A DNA stretch of 64,000 nt. Origin: Lycorma delicatula (taxonomy: Eukaryota; Arthropoda; Insecta; Hemiptera; Fulgoridae). The notes below the pieces were generated by a model that saw only the letters and a list, made by a program, of their open reading frames with translations, had not been told where the DNA came from and did not search any database. The translations under genes and the position numbers were made by a program. Numbering within the stretch: position 1 is the first letter of the stretch; every line of letters starts with the position of its first letter. Where the stretch lies: NCBI RefSeq assembly GCF_047948215.1, contig NC_134456.1, forward strand, positions 14,099,730-14,163,729, read 5' to 3'. Shown one piece after another: positions 41,661 through 56,228 of this stretch.

Positions 41661-42210
41661 TTATCTACCACGTTGCGTGTACTGTGCCTATATATATAGA
41701 TTTATAGAAGTATAATTTATGCATTCTTTTTAGAATGTACTAATGTACTGTATTGCATGTATTTAGAATATTAGAATGTACAATATATATATAGTGCTGT
41801 GCTGGTCTTGGTTAGTTGTCTTAAAATGCAAGAGATGGCGTGGATTGATGTGAGATTATTTGAATAGAGTTAAAAATCATTAAGTAGGTATATATTTAAT
41901 TAAAATAAATTATTATTGCTAAAAATAAATATTTTATCAATTCAAACTAATTTTTAATTATTAAAAATTATTTCATCTAAATTAGCTAAAACCAACAATT
42001 TAAAAAACCTATATTAAACTATTTTAAAGTACGCAGTCACACATCAGCGCCATCTGCTGTATTTTGGGAGAACTAACCCATTTATAATATATATAGCTCT
42101 CTCTAGTGTCTTGTGACGATTTTTGATTACGAGTCAGCTCTTTTTTTCCCATGCAAAAGTCTATCCCAAAATTTCCGCACAACGCACCTAAAGAAGTTTT
42201 CACTTCAAAA
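41661..42210. other. Unassigned region between Helitron and LINE fragments
   Basis: Mostly AT-rich. At 42030-42200 the composition is more balanced (GCGCCATCTGCTG, TTGTGACGATTTTTGATTAC) and a 69-codon minus frame exists. I do not recognise its product; it may be another transposon piece. Confidence 0.4.
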
Positions 42211-42213
42211 TCA

Positions 42214-42467
42214 ACTTGTTCAAAATAATCCAAGATGATTTGGAGGAATTAGGCAAAACAATGGGACAGATTGGTGAAAGACAAGAGAAGAGAATTCTGA
42301 AAATCAAGGGCATAAGATTTAAACAGAAATCATTTGAATGGAAACAATACACCATGATTGATGAAGAAAGGGCAACTAGAATGGAGAGAATGAAAGGGTT
42401 TTGGAAGCCAAACCTTGACTTCATAAATGGATATCAGCTGATTCAAATTTCCCAATATGGTATATAG
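42214..42467 (+). pseudogene. LINE C-terminal tail fragment
   Basis: The frame reads IIQDDLEELGKTMGQIGERQ, then IDEERATRMERMKGFWKPN. This resembles the extreme C-terminus of RTE-like LINE proteins: an x-D-L-E-E-L-G-I block, then an E-R-R-x-x-x-x-x-R-M-K-x-x-W end. It could be the continuation of the protein fragment at 39230-39830, which stops just before this block, with the Helitron lying between them. Relationship to that fragment is inference. Confidence 0.45.
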
Positions 42468-42510
42468 TGTGTGCGTGCGCGCGCGCGCGCGCGCGCGTGT
42501 GTGCATGTGT
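42468..42510. repeat. GC/GT alternating microsatellite
   Basis: A run of GTGCGTGCGCGCGCGC type, about 40 bp, strictly alternating purine and pyrimidine, followed by GTGTGTGCATGTGT. Confidence 0.85.
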
Positions 42511-45135
<2,625 letters not shown>

Positions 45136-46397
45136 TAAGCGGCTTAATAATTTTACTTTGTAATCCCATGTATTTATTTATAATCTTTGATTTTATTGAA
45201 AATCTGTTATTTTTATATTTATTTTTAAGGTTAAAATGCGTTTTGTAATGTAAATTAAACTATCAACTTATTAGTCAAACAAATGGTTTGTGTCATCAAT
45301 GATCAGCTGTTATGACCACTGTTCTATAATGCTACAGGATCCAGTTTTAATCCATTTAAAATTGTAATTACTTTAAAATCAGTGAAATTCAATTTCACTT
45401 ATATTTGGTACTATGCTTGTATACTATTACTTGGTATATGCTTATATTTGGTACTAGCAATGATAATTTTAATCTGTGTCATGGAAGTTAATGATTTGGA
45501 CACATTTTTAATATTGGAAATAGTAGTAATTGGAACATCTAATACTGTTGCATATGTTCATATGTTTTACTCAAAGGAATTGCAAATAAATCTTTATTTT
45601 CCTTTTTCAAGAATTCATAAGTATGATGAATTCTGTTTCTAAAACGTTTTAAGATTGTATCGTTTTTTAAATTTAAATTTTATTTCACCTAAAAAAAATT
45701 AAGACTAAAACATATCGGGATGCTTGTACGTACCTTTATTGTTGATGCAAGTCATTCATATAGATTACAACAATCATACTTGGAGTTCCACTGTAACTCC
45801 AGAATTTTTGTATTAGTTTTCATGAAATAGTTATGAAACAGTTTGTTTAAATTGCATGAGTAATATAATAATTAAAAACAATGTTTTATTTTTATACTAA
45901 ATGTGTTAATTTTATCATAAATACAAAGAGATAATTTTGTGTATATAATTTTGTAATAACGTTATTGTTGAAAAATACTTTTAAAACTTTTAAGAAAATT
46001 ATTATTTATTAAATAGTTATGTCAATAATATTAATAAAAATAGATTGAAAATAGCACTGCCCAACAATGAAAATGTTTCGGGCTCAAAAATAGCTTATTC
46101 TTATGCATTTCTATTACTGAATTCAAAAATCACCATAAAAATGACCAATTAGCTCTTGGTTTGGAGATAAAATGACATGTAATTTTTTACCTGATCTACA
46201 TTTTTAGTTTGGGGATAATTTTATTTTTGGAGTTGTTAACACCTGTTAAATAACAAAACACAATGTTCTCCAGCTGTTTGTAGGTTATAAATATTATTAC
46301 TGTTGCTGTGACTGTGAGTTTCATATTGTTTGGTTGTAAATAGTGCAGAATTTCTGTTTTTAGAGTGCTTTTGAAGTGAAACATTTTTTAAATCAAA

Positions 46398-47515
46398 ATG
46401 CTAGAAAAATGTGTAAATTCAGTGAATAACTTTTGTTACGTTTGTGGTGAGATAACATTTTCATCACAGAAACGCAGTCTGACACCTCTTGTGAAGACGA
46501 AGACTGCCTATCAGCATTATTTTGGTATGAAAGTAGGGAACCAGGATAAGTCATGAGCGCCACACATATGTTTCAGCTCTTGTTCAGTTATACTATGAGA
46601 ATGGCTGAAAAATAAAAAAAACTATCAATGGCTTTTGCTATGCCTATGATTTGGCAGGAGCCTACAAACCATACAGATAACTGCTATTTCTGCTTGACTT
46701 CACCTATAAAGGCAGAATTGTCAATGAGAAAAAGAGGAACAGTTCAGTACTCCAACCTTCCAGCTGCTATTTGATCTATTCCACATTCAGGTAGTTTATC
46801 AGTTCCTACTCCACCCCAAAATTATGAGCTTGAAGTAAAAAAATGAAGACAGTGTGGAAGAAGAACCCAACAAGCCTTCCACATCTCATGACTCTTATTA
46901 TGACAAAAAAAAAGATAAACCGCACAGACTGAGTCAAGCGGAATTGAGGGATCTTATTTGAGACCTTGATTTGTTAAAGGAGAAGGCAGAACTTCTAGGC
47001 TCAAAACTACAGAAATAGAATCTTCTCCAACGTGATGTCAGGATCTCACAATACAGACATCGTCATAGGGATCTGCTTTCTTTTTTTAAGAAGAAAAACA
47101 ATCTTATTATTTTCTGCAATGTTAATGGCTTGATGAAATGTTTGAACTTGAATCATGATCCAACTGATTGGAGGCTATTCATAGACTCCTCCAAGCATAG
47201 TTTGAAAGCTGTATTACTTCACAACAGCAACCTTCTGTCTTCCTTCTACTCCTGTTGGTCATGCAGTTCACATGAAGGAGACTTATGCAAACATGACAGT
47301 CCTCCTAGACTGACATCAAATATACTGAACACAAGTAAAAAATTGTTGGGGATCTAAAAGTCATCGCTGTACTCTTAGGAATGTAACTGGGGTACACTAA
47401 ATCCTACTGCTTTTTATGTGTGTTGAACAGTAGGGATAGGAAATCATATTATATTCAAGCAGACTGGCCTACAAGAAATCTTAACTCTAGTGAAAAAATG
47501 TCATTGCCGATATCT
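46398..47515 (+). pseudogene. Copy 1 of an uncharacterized multicopy arthropod gene family (truncated)
   Basis: Begins MLEKCVNSVNNFCYVCGEIT and continues through DLDLLKEKAELLGSKLQ and DPTDWRLFIDSSKHSLKAVL, then SLKAVLLHNSNLLSS. In shifted frames it continues with PVGHAVHMKETYANM and SRDRKSYYIQADWPTRN near its end. The pattern matches an uncharacterized protein that I recall as present in many near-identical copies in insect and spider genomes. CVNSV-x(2)-FCYVCGE and a later HICFSSC suggest an N-terminal zinc-binding module. The C-terminal half (PPLHIKLGL onward) is missing and several stops or frameshifts occur. Function is unknown; multicopy occurrence and decay suggest it is carried by a mobile element. 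Balanced flanking sequence at about 46060-46200 may belong to the same element. Confidence 0.75.
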
Positions 47516-48112
47516 CCAAATAATGCTTACTCAAGTCCACACTCTTTGACTTTTTATTGAAATAAGAATTAAAGGCTATGTTATTGTAAGAAATACTTTT
47601 TTTGTAAACAATTTTAAAAATATAAATTAAAATTTTTAGCATAAAATTATATATAAACTTACATAAATTGCTTAATCTTATACCATACAAATTATAACTA
47701 AATTCAAATTGTACATATTTGATTAATGAATTAATTACAAAAAATTAATTTATATTATTTAAATCACAAAAATTGATTTTTTAAGTAAAAAACTAAATTT
47801 ATATAAATAACTTGATCCACCAAGTACAGAATAAAATTAAATTAGGTAGGATAACACACTTACCTTATATCATTATATATCACAATTTCAAGATTTTTTC
47901 TTATATTCATTTGATCCAATCTTTTAATTATTCTCATAAAATTACATATTATAAATACACAACAATAACAAAATAAAATATTGATAAATACAGTAAAACA
48001 AGATTTGTTAAAACTTTGGAAATAAACTTTAAAATCAGTTCAAATCAAAATGGAATTAAAATTAAATTTTCCTTTTGAATTTAAAATTTTAAATCAAAAT
48101 TAAAAGTTAAAG

Positions 48113-48116
<4 letters not shown>

Positions 48117-48148
<32 letters not shown>
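48117..48148. repeat. (TA)n microsatellite
   Basis: An uninterrupted TA run of about 30 bp in an AT-rich intron. Confidence 0.9.
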
Positions 48149-48150
<2 letters not shown>

Positions 48151-48250
48151 GTCAAATAATTTATTAAAAAATATTAATTAAAAGTTGAAATGATAAATAT
48201 GTTAAAAAATAATGAATATGTGTGTGTGGTTTGGCTAGCCAATATTATAT

Positions 48251-48293
48251 TACTGTATAGGATTTTATAAAGATTAAAATCTTATACAGTAAT
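48251..48293. repeat. Hairpin of about 18-bp arms
   Basis: ATTACTGTATAGGATTTT is mirrored by AAAATCTTATACAGTAAT with one bulged base and a short loop. It may be a small palindromic transposon remnant. Confidence 0.7.
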
Positions 48294-48659
48294 AAGATTT
48301 AATTTTAGGTCAAAACTAAAAATTAACAATATTTAATAAAGTGCTGCTATCTACTGCAGCCTTTATAATCGTGTCATCCTCATACCCTGTTTTTTGGCTG
48401 ATCAAGCGGAATCCATTTTTATATTTATATATATAAAATCAATCTTGTCTAAACTCGTAATTATTATTATTCATTTTACATTTTTTAATTTCTAATATTT
48501 TCAAATTAGTGTAAATATCATATATTGAATGTTTATTATCAATAAACATATACTGATAACATATTTGAAAATATTACAAAGGTTTATAACAAAAATAAGT
48601 TAAACCTGCATAGCAGACAAACAATCAAATAATAAAACATTTAAAAAACATTCTACATA

Positions 48660-48812
48660 CCTGATTCACATAGTGTATATAATTTGGGTAGAATTTACAA
48701 AATAAAATGTAACGACTGTGACCATATTTATATAGGAAATACCTCTAGATATTTCAAAACCAGATTTTCTGAACATTTCAGATATTATAAAAATGGAAAA
48801 TTAGGTTTTTCT
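48660..48812 (+). pseudogene. Penelope-like element fragment: GIY-YIG endonuclease domain
   Basis: The frame reads NLGRIYKIKCNDCDHIYIGN, then TSRYFKTRFSEHFRYYKNGK. This has the G-x-I-Y ... Y-I-G core, the C-x2-C between them, the catalytic R in K-T-R and E-H, typical of the GIY-YIG endonuclease at the C-terminus of Penelope-like retroelements. The upstream reverse transcriptase is not visible and the domain is cut off after about 50 residues, near the start of the neighbouring mariner. It is an orphan fragment. The residues needed for the fold core are surprisingly well kept given the lack of surrounding frame. Confidence 0.7.
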
Positions 48813-48970
48813 AATGTTTTGACCATCTTATTGATAATAATATAATCTCTCCTTAAGGTTGGCGAACCTGTGTCATTCATGGCCATGCTAGTAATGTACA
48901 CACTGCATTGTTGTCTGTAAGTTGTCGTGTTATAGTATCTTTGATTTCACGTGAGTTACTAGGTTATAAA

Positions 48971-49780
48971 ATGAATGGAAAAATTGATGTTGCCGCCGAC
49001 TGTGGCAACTGACATGTGTTTAAAAAACACGTTTTTTAAACTTTCAAAACGTTAAGCTGGCTGAAATACACAGGCAGTTGGTTGCCTATAATGTAATGAA
49101 TGAAAGAAACGTATGAAAATGGTGTGAAAGATTTAGAAATAAGAGAATTAATGAGCAGGATGAAGAACGTTCAGGGAGGTCCTCGATAATCACCGAGAAC
49201 TTGTTGAAACGCATCAATGATGAAATCAGAAAATATCTTTGCTCAACTATTTCTGACATGGCTCTTTTTCATGATGTTTCAAGAGCTGTTATTGGTCGTA
49301 TTGTTCCACCGTATGGGGTGATAATGACGATATTCTGGGATATGGAAGTTTCACTTTTGGTTTATTTTATACCTAAAGGTCAATCAGTAAACAGTGACAA
49401 CTACTGTGAGCTACTACATTTACTGAAGCAAAAAATCAAATTCAAAAGACATGGTAAACTTTCTAAAGGCATAATTTTGCTTGAGGATAATGCTCAACCT
49501 CATACGGACAAAAAAAAAACAATCCTTTGCCTTCAAGATCTCGATTTTGAGCTGCTGGACCACCCTCTATGCAGTCCAGGGCTGGCTCCAAGCAATTTTC
49601 ATCTTTTTGGCCCATTAAAAGAAGAGCTGTGAGGGAATTATTATTGATCTCATGAAGAGGCCATAGAAGCGGTGAAACATTTTCTGCACACCAGACTGAA
49701 AACTTTCTTCCAGGAAGGAATTCAAAAGGTCGTTAAAAGATGGACTAAGTGTATTGATTTTTTTAATTTCACCTTACTTT
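48971..49780 (+). pseudogene. Mariner transposase remnant, first catalytic region deleted
   Basis: Starts MNGKIDVAADCGN. Helix-turn-helix pieces follow (KLAEIHRQLVAYNVMNERNV, KWCERFRNKRINEQDEERSG), then ITENLLKRINDEIRKYLCST. After SRAVIGRIV (about 49300) the sequence jumps directly to VIMTIFWDMEVSLLVYFIPK, skipping the segment that normally carries the first catalytic aspartate. The second is present in LLEDNAQPH. The third is changed to N in SPGLAPSNFHLF. The end reads FQEGIQKVVKRWTKCIDF. Stops occur at both ends. I found no convincing terminal inverted repeat, so the element's limits are unclear. It lies in an SLC66A2-like intron. Confidence 0.8.
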
Positions 49781-49899
49781 TTGACTTGCCCTTGTATTAT
49801 CTCGTTATGAAATCCAAGCAATCAGTTTTGGGTGTTAAGATTGGTCTCTGCCCTATTACTCAGTTTTATGTCATAAAGTAACATAAATTTTTATCTAGA

Positions 49900-51220
49900 A
49901 TGCAGAGTAATATTTTCTTAAAATTTATGTATTATTATAAATAATTTTGTGCTGTTGGTAGTTGTATCCTCTGACCACCTGTATAGCTGTGTGTGTATTA
50001 TTTTAACTATTGAAATTTTGTTAATAACTTAATTTATTAAAAGCATTAAACGATCAAATGCAAAACCAATTAGGATTTCTGAAAGAATCTTTTTTCTTCT
50101 GAAACATGAAGTAACAGAATTAACTAATCACATATCCGTTTAATGTTTATTTCAGTACTACCACTTCATTGAATTATTTATTTTTCAATTTTGATACTTA
50201 TATATATTATAGGAGTGAATGAAGTTGTTTATTAAGAACTTTACATTTTTTTATAGCTGGCTGTTTAATTTAATGAGGTATACCAGATACTGATGTAGGA
50301 TATATTTCACAGGAAATAAAGAATCATTGATAACAATAATAATGATATATTACTCCCATCCTTCGTAAAAATGGCAAATCGCTTTAAGGATTATGGCCAG
50401 CAGTGAATACTTATTGCCTAGTAGGGGACCTTGAGCTATCATATACACAATATTGTTCATCATAAGCTGCAGTTTTTATTACATAAAACTGTGAATACTA
50501 CCAATTTACTAATTACAGGTACTTTTTCAGCATCCTTCTTTTTTCTCTTATTCTTAATCCCTGTTTAACTACTGTTCATTCCGTGGATGTAGGGTGGATC
50601 CTATTCAGTATATAATGAGGATGCTGGGATGAGTTCAAGAGCATCCTTGAAATGATTTGGTGGTTTCCCTAAACCCCAGCTGCTTTTGAGAATCAACCTA
50701 GGAATTTTGTTTTCTGTCTGGTGACTGCACAGAATCCCTAATGACTGAAGTTCCTATTTGATAAAGCTGAACCTTGTAGTTCTTTGTGAAATTCAAAAAG
50801 GAAAAACAATTTTTATTTCCAGTTTTATGAGAAATTTTTAAAATCAGATTTAAGGAATTGATTACATAGCTTACCATTGCTGTGCACCACAAGTTAGAAA
50901 ATGCTAAAAAACTTTTCAGCTAATATAAAATCCACTGTGTATGAAGTATACGCCATACTAATTAAAAAGATAATGTTACAAAAAAATCCTTTCCAGATTT
51001 TATGGTAATTAAGTTTTCATTTTTGTAAATTTACCTTTCGAAAATGTTAAAATAAAATAAAGCCTGTATTTTGATTCCAGTAAAATATCTGTAGGTTTGT
51101 TAGATTTTTCATTTTATAAAACATAAAAAACAATGTTCATATGACTTTCTTGTAAGCTAGTAACAAAAAATTGTTTAATTCAGAAATAAAAAATGTGTCC
51201 AGTTAGCAAATATCTGCTAA
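49900..51220. other. Intronic AT-rich DNA, no element recognised
   Basis: Two patches with slightly higher GC (about 50345-50460 and 50580-50710) hold no recognisable protein and no RNA gene. Confidence 0.5.
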
Positions 51221-51270
51221 TTGGACATATTTTTATTTATGCAGGTTTTCAGACTTTTATTTTTTTTTAG

Positions 51271-51407
51271 GTTTGGAAAACGGTATGAGCTTCCTCTTTT
51301 AATTCAAAGTTTTGTTATGAATTTTGCTATGCTTGTAATGGTTCATTTATGTGTAACTGTTCGCCATAAGAGTCAGCTCATACGTGGACCTGAACATTCA
51401 TTTACTG
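51271..51407 (+). CDS. SLC66A2: SLC66A2-like (PQLC1) PQ-loop protein, second coding exon
   Basis: Starts G|TTT after a TTTTTTTTAG acceptor, completing the W codon begun in the previous exon. It encodes FGKRYELPLLIQSFVMNFAM, then LVMVHLCVTVRHKSQLIRGP and EHSFT. This corresponds to the second and third transmembrane helices and the following polar loop of the family (F-G-R-R-F-E-x-P-L-L-x-Q-S is the recalled vertebrate counterpart). It ends ACT G|GTATGT in phase 1. The conserved F-W-x-W-x-x-F segment expected next was not found nearby, so the gene continues to the right through long introns. Confidence 0.9.
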
Positions 51408-52889
51408 GTATGTATTACATTATTTTACTGTTAATTTATCTATTTTTTTTTATTTAATATAACTGCACATCATTTTAATTGTTTTATGATTTTATTACAT
51501 TGTTATTTTATTAATTATTTAATTGCAATATGTATTTGTTTCATGCTTTATTATATATGTTTGTATTTTTATGTGTTTAAATTATTTGTTTTTTTTTTGT
51601 AATGTAAGTATTTGTAGTTATGGATTTTTAAGCAGTTTGATTTTTATTTGTTAAAAATCAGGTGTTTATGTTTTTAAGTATTAATTTCTCAATAATTTAT
51701 TTCTGTTACACTGTATTGGCAGGATTTTTAAAATTGCTTAATACTACCCTTCAGAAATTACTAAGGTCTTAGATACTGCTGGAAGATTTGGTTGAGAAAG
51801 ATATATATAATAAACCTATCTTTGGGAAGATCTTATGAGATTTGGTTAGCTAGTCCATGTCTTGTTAACCAGAGGTGGAGTTGTCATACTTTTACTGCTG
51901 TCATAGCAACTGAGAATTTGGTAGAAACCAGATTAAGTAGTTCTACTCACTACTGCTCATCAATAGTTGAAACAGTCTGCACAAATATTTTGAGTAATGT
52001 ACTTAAATAAATGAAACGCAAAACTGTTTTTGATTGTGAAAAAAATTTTGTTTTGTTCTTTCTCTTTTAATAAAATGTGGTTGTTTTTTTTTGTAGTAAA
52101 ATATTCTATTAAAGGAGTATTGATACAACTGGTTAGTTGCCAAATTGGATTGCTTTCTAGGTATTATATAAAATATCATAAAAATATGTAAGATCCATGT
52201 TATTCTCTGAATCAGGGTATAGAATATTAAATGGTTAAACAAAACATTGGAAGTAATACAAAATTAAAAAAATATATGTATACATTCAGTCTGAAATTTG
52301 GTTAGAACTAGTGAGGTAAGATGAAAAAATTACTAGGGTATTTGGTCAGATTAAGTAAGTTGATGGAGGTCAGGTTACATAAAACACAGAATTGACATAA
52401 GGCGAGATTAATTTTGCATTGATTACAATGATAAATATAATTTTTGTTTCCTAACATGCAATACATGATTTTAATATGTTTTTTGATGCTGAAAACGATT
52501 ATATACGTAGAATCTTTTTATCACCCACAATTTTGAAAAATTGTTTAATTTTAATTAAAGATTTTTTTCATTTTTCAACAGACAGTTAGCATTTTAAGCT
52601 CCTATATTGTATTTTGTTAGCTCATTTTTTATTGTTTAACTTTGTTAATGTAAGCTATAAATAAACAATACCAGACAAAGAATTAAATCATATCATAGTC
52701 ACTTATTATGACATCATATCTTATACTGAAGAGTGAGCCTTCATGGACAAGATTAATCATGTCTGTGCAGGTCAAAATATGTAGCTGAAAACACAGCTGT
52801 GTTGTTTGTATTAAGCACTGGATTTAGGAATGAATTAGTTTTGTTCATTCTTATTGCTGTCTTAAGTTTGTTAACAGTGCAGTATTGTA

Positions 52890-54375
52890 ATGCCTGGAAA
52901 TTGTGTAAATGATGTGGATGCCTTTTATTATGTATGTGGTGAGTTTACCATAAAATCAAATAGATAAAACATAACACATTTAATTAAAAAAGGATATCAT
53001 TTGTACTTCCAGTGTAAGATCAGGATAAGACATGGGCTTCTCATATAATATGTACTGATTGTTCTGTATATTTAAGAGGATAGCTGAAAGGTACATGGAA
53101 GGCTTTGTCATTTGGTGTACCTATGATTTGGCATGAACCAAAGGGTCATGTAACTGATTGTTATTCTTGTTTAGCAAGTGTGTCTGGAATTTATAAAAAA
53201 TCTAAACGTACTGTAAAATATCTTTCATTGCAATCTGCAATCAGGACTGTTCCTCACAGTGAAATTATTCCAGTTCCTGAGCCACCTGTAAATGTATGTT
53301 TCAAAAGCAGTGATGAATCAGGCAATACTGAAGAAGAAAACAGTGATTTTGAATTACCTTCCAATAAGCTAAATCTTATATGACAAGGTGAATTAAATGA
53401 CTTGGTTAGGAATATAAATTTATCAAAAAATTTCTACACTTAAGACAAGTTCATAAACCTGAGGACTGGCACCTTTTCATAGATTTGTCAAAGTATAGTT
53501 TAAAAGTGGTTCTACTACATAACGGTAACAAATATCCTTTGATACCATTCGCTTAATGGTATTGATTTGAAAGAGACATACAATGTGATGAAAGACGTTC
53601 TTGAAAAAATAAATTATAAAAAACGTAGCTGGAACATATGCAGTGTTTTAAAAGTTACAGCTATTTTATTAGGCATGCAGGTAGGCTATGTTAACTATAT
53701 GTGTTTTGTTTATGAATGGGACAGCTTAGCTAGGGATAAACATTATGTTACCAAAGAGTGGAAGAAACAAGACAACTTAACTCCAAATGAGAAAAATATT
53801 ATTCATGAGCCCTTAGTTGCACCCAAAAAAATATTTTTACCCCCTCTCCATATCAAGCTAGGACTAATATAAAATTTTGTAAAAGCAATGAAGAAGGATA
53901 CTTTTCGATTTTTGTACATGAGGCAGAAATTTCCAAATGTAAGTGAAGGAAAAATTAAAGAAGGAGTATTTGTTGGTCCTCAAATAAGAGAGTTGGTCAA
54001 AGATAATGTATTTAACTCAATGTTAAATAATGTAGAAGTGCAGCTTGGGCTTCATTTAAAGACGTTTGCAAAAGTTTTTCTTGGCAAACAAAAAAACGAA
54101 AATTACCACGATATTGTAAATCAACTTCTTACTTCATACAGAGCTATGGGATGTAATATGTCTTTGAAAATCATTTCCTCCATTCACATCTGAATTTTTC
54201 CTGGACAACCTTGTAGACAGAAGTGACGAACACGGTGAACGATTCCACCAAGACATTTCAGTGATGGAAAGCCGCTATAAAGGGTAATGGAATACTAGCA
54301 TGCTAGCTGATTTCTGTTGGACATTAACTTGGGATGTGCCTGAGGTTATTTATAAAGAAAAGCATCAGTGAAATT
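52890..54375 (+). pseudogene. Copy 2 of the uncharacterized multicopy arthropod gene family (near full length, broken)
   Basis: Starts MPGNCVNDVDAFYYVCGEFT. It continues in shifting frames with FGVPMIWHEPKGHVTDCYSC, AIRTVPHSEIIPVPEPP, an acidic linker, then DWHLFIDLSKY-like sequence. From 53567 it carries KETYNVMKDVLEKINYKKRS, CFVYEWDSLARDKHYVTKEW, PPLHIKLGLI, FRFLYMRQKFPNVSEGKIKE, GVFVGPQIREL, MGCNMSLKII, DEHGERFHQDISVMESRYKG and ends near MLADFCWTL. It therefore shows the C-terminal half missing from copy 1. The conserved H-G-E-R-F-H-Q-D block resembles a catalytic or metal-binding core, but no function is established. Frameshifts and stops make it a pseudogene. It has the same strand as copy 1 and lies 6.5 kb downstream, both in introns of one gene. 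Confidence 0.8.
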
Positions 54376-54387
54376 ATTCTAATACAG

Positions 54388-54470
54388 GTATGGCCATGCA
54401 ATCCTCTGTACAGTAATGCTTAACTGCAGCCCCGGAGGTTAAACAGAAAAAAAATGGTATGGCCATGCAA
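54388..54470 (+). mobile_element. Severely truncated SINE tail with 14-bp target-site duplication
   Basis: GTATGGCCATGCAA occurs at 54388-54401 and again at 54457-54470. Between them are only about 55 bp, ending CCCCGGAGGTTAAACAG plus an A run, which is the 3' end of the SINE at 32488-32784. This is a 5'-truncated insertion caught with perfect duplications. Confidence 0.85.
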
Positions 54471-56228
54471 AATTATAATTTTACAGATTTTAAATATATT
54501 TTCCCATATTTTTTTTTTTTAAGCGTTATTTATTTAAAACTAAGGGTGATAGAAAAATTATATTTACAGATCTGTAATGTACGCAAAAAAAGCAATTCAA
54601 AAACTGGTATCACATGAAACATTAAAAAAAAGTTTTTTGTCTGTCAGTGTTTTTAGTTGGAATAGATTCAAGCACAAGCACTACAGGTTTTTACAAGTCT
54701 GTTCCTTCTTTTTGGTAGATTTAATTTTATTATGTTTTTAGGTGATTTATTTAAATATTTTTACTGTAAAACTGCACATTAAAATGTTATTATTAGGAAT
54801 TACATTTTTTTTTAAATGTTAGTTTATTTTGTATTTTTTATTCCAAGACAGTATCTCATTACCTAACCATTTTCTTGGCCTAATTTTTATTTTATTGTTA
54901 TACTGTACAATACTTTTTTCATCACCTGTTAATATTCAGGTAATAAAAATGAAAGCTGTTATTTATATAATACTATTAAATTCAAGTTATTTTTATTTCT
55001 TAGTGAAAAATATTTGAAGGTTGTAATACCTGCACAATGGAATCTTCTTATTTGTGAATTCAGTGTTTGTGATTTCATTATAAATAGTATTATTTTCTGT
55101 TTGCTTTTGTTTGCAAAATTACATGATATATTGCAGTAATAAAAATGGTTTATCTACCCGTTTCCATCATTTCATGACATATTTTGTAAATATGTCATCA
55201 AATACCAAACTAAATTATGCAGTAATTATCTTAACTTATGACTGTTTGTTAGTTTATCTACTTGTTCATTAATCACGTAAGAAACATGTTTATGAAACTG
55301 TCAGGGTGAATTTACTTAATTAAGATTGAAAACTACCTCTTCTAGACAATGACCTACAGTTGTTACTGAGCATTCTTCTGTCTCTCTGTCTTGATTGAAC
55401 ATTTTTTTAATATTTACTTTCTTGGTTATGCATTATATTATAAATCTCATTTGACACCAATTAATGCCCATAAAATATTGTACAGCTTTTGTGAGAAAAA
55501 ATTATTATTATTTTTTAACACAGTTATGACTTTTTGGCAAATTACACTTTTGTGATTCATTTGTGCTGAATACATTTTCAAAATTCAACTTTTAAAGGAC
55601 AAAAATTAAAAAAAAAATTAACAATCTCACAGTTTAAAACAAGTTTTTCAGGTAAACTATTTTAAACTTTTAATTTGGTGTAAACCATCATATCATCACA
55701 ATTTGTTTTGTTATTACTGAGGATGCAGACGAGCAAGAAATTTATGGAACAAAAATTTGTGCTTGTGAAATTAGGTAAAGCTTTTAAAGAAATTTTTTTT
55801 TTAATAATTTTATCCAGATATTCTTCCTTCTGGTTATATAGCTTTAATGGCATTCTCTAACAATCGCTTTGGTCTCCCTCTATAATTATGCTAAATGGTT
55901 GGTGTGAGTAGCAACTTATGTTAATATAAGTGCTCTATGTCTAAAATTATTTCTTAATTTTTTTTTTTGCAAAATATTTTTAAAATTTGTAGAGTAGAAA
56001 ACTGAGTGTGAAACCGATTGTTTGTTTTATCTATTGGTATTTATTTTAAAATATCACTTCTCTTTTGTGGGTACCATGTGAACTCCAAATATAAATCCAA
56101 CAGTCTCCTGTTGGTGCTACATTACGCTTAGTATGGTGTACATCTAAATTCCATACTCTACAAACTGCATGTGAGCTCCTCCTTCACAGGTCTCCAAAAG
56201 ATATCTGTATTACATTGTCTCTGCTGAA
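54471..56228. other. Intronic AT-rich DNA, no element recognised
   Basis: Only chance open frames are present. A slightly GC-richer patch at about 56060-56220 has no recognisable product. Confidence 0.55.

Noticed and set aside
48850..49990. Terminal inverted repeats for the mariner at 48971 (GGTTGGCGAACCTG versus ACAGGTGGTCAGAGG)
   Set aside because: The match is too poor to set element ends.
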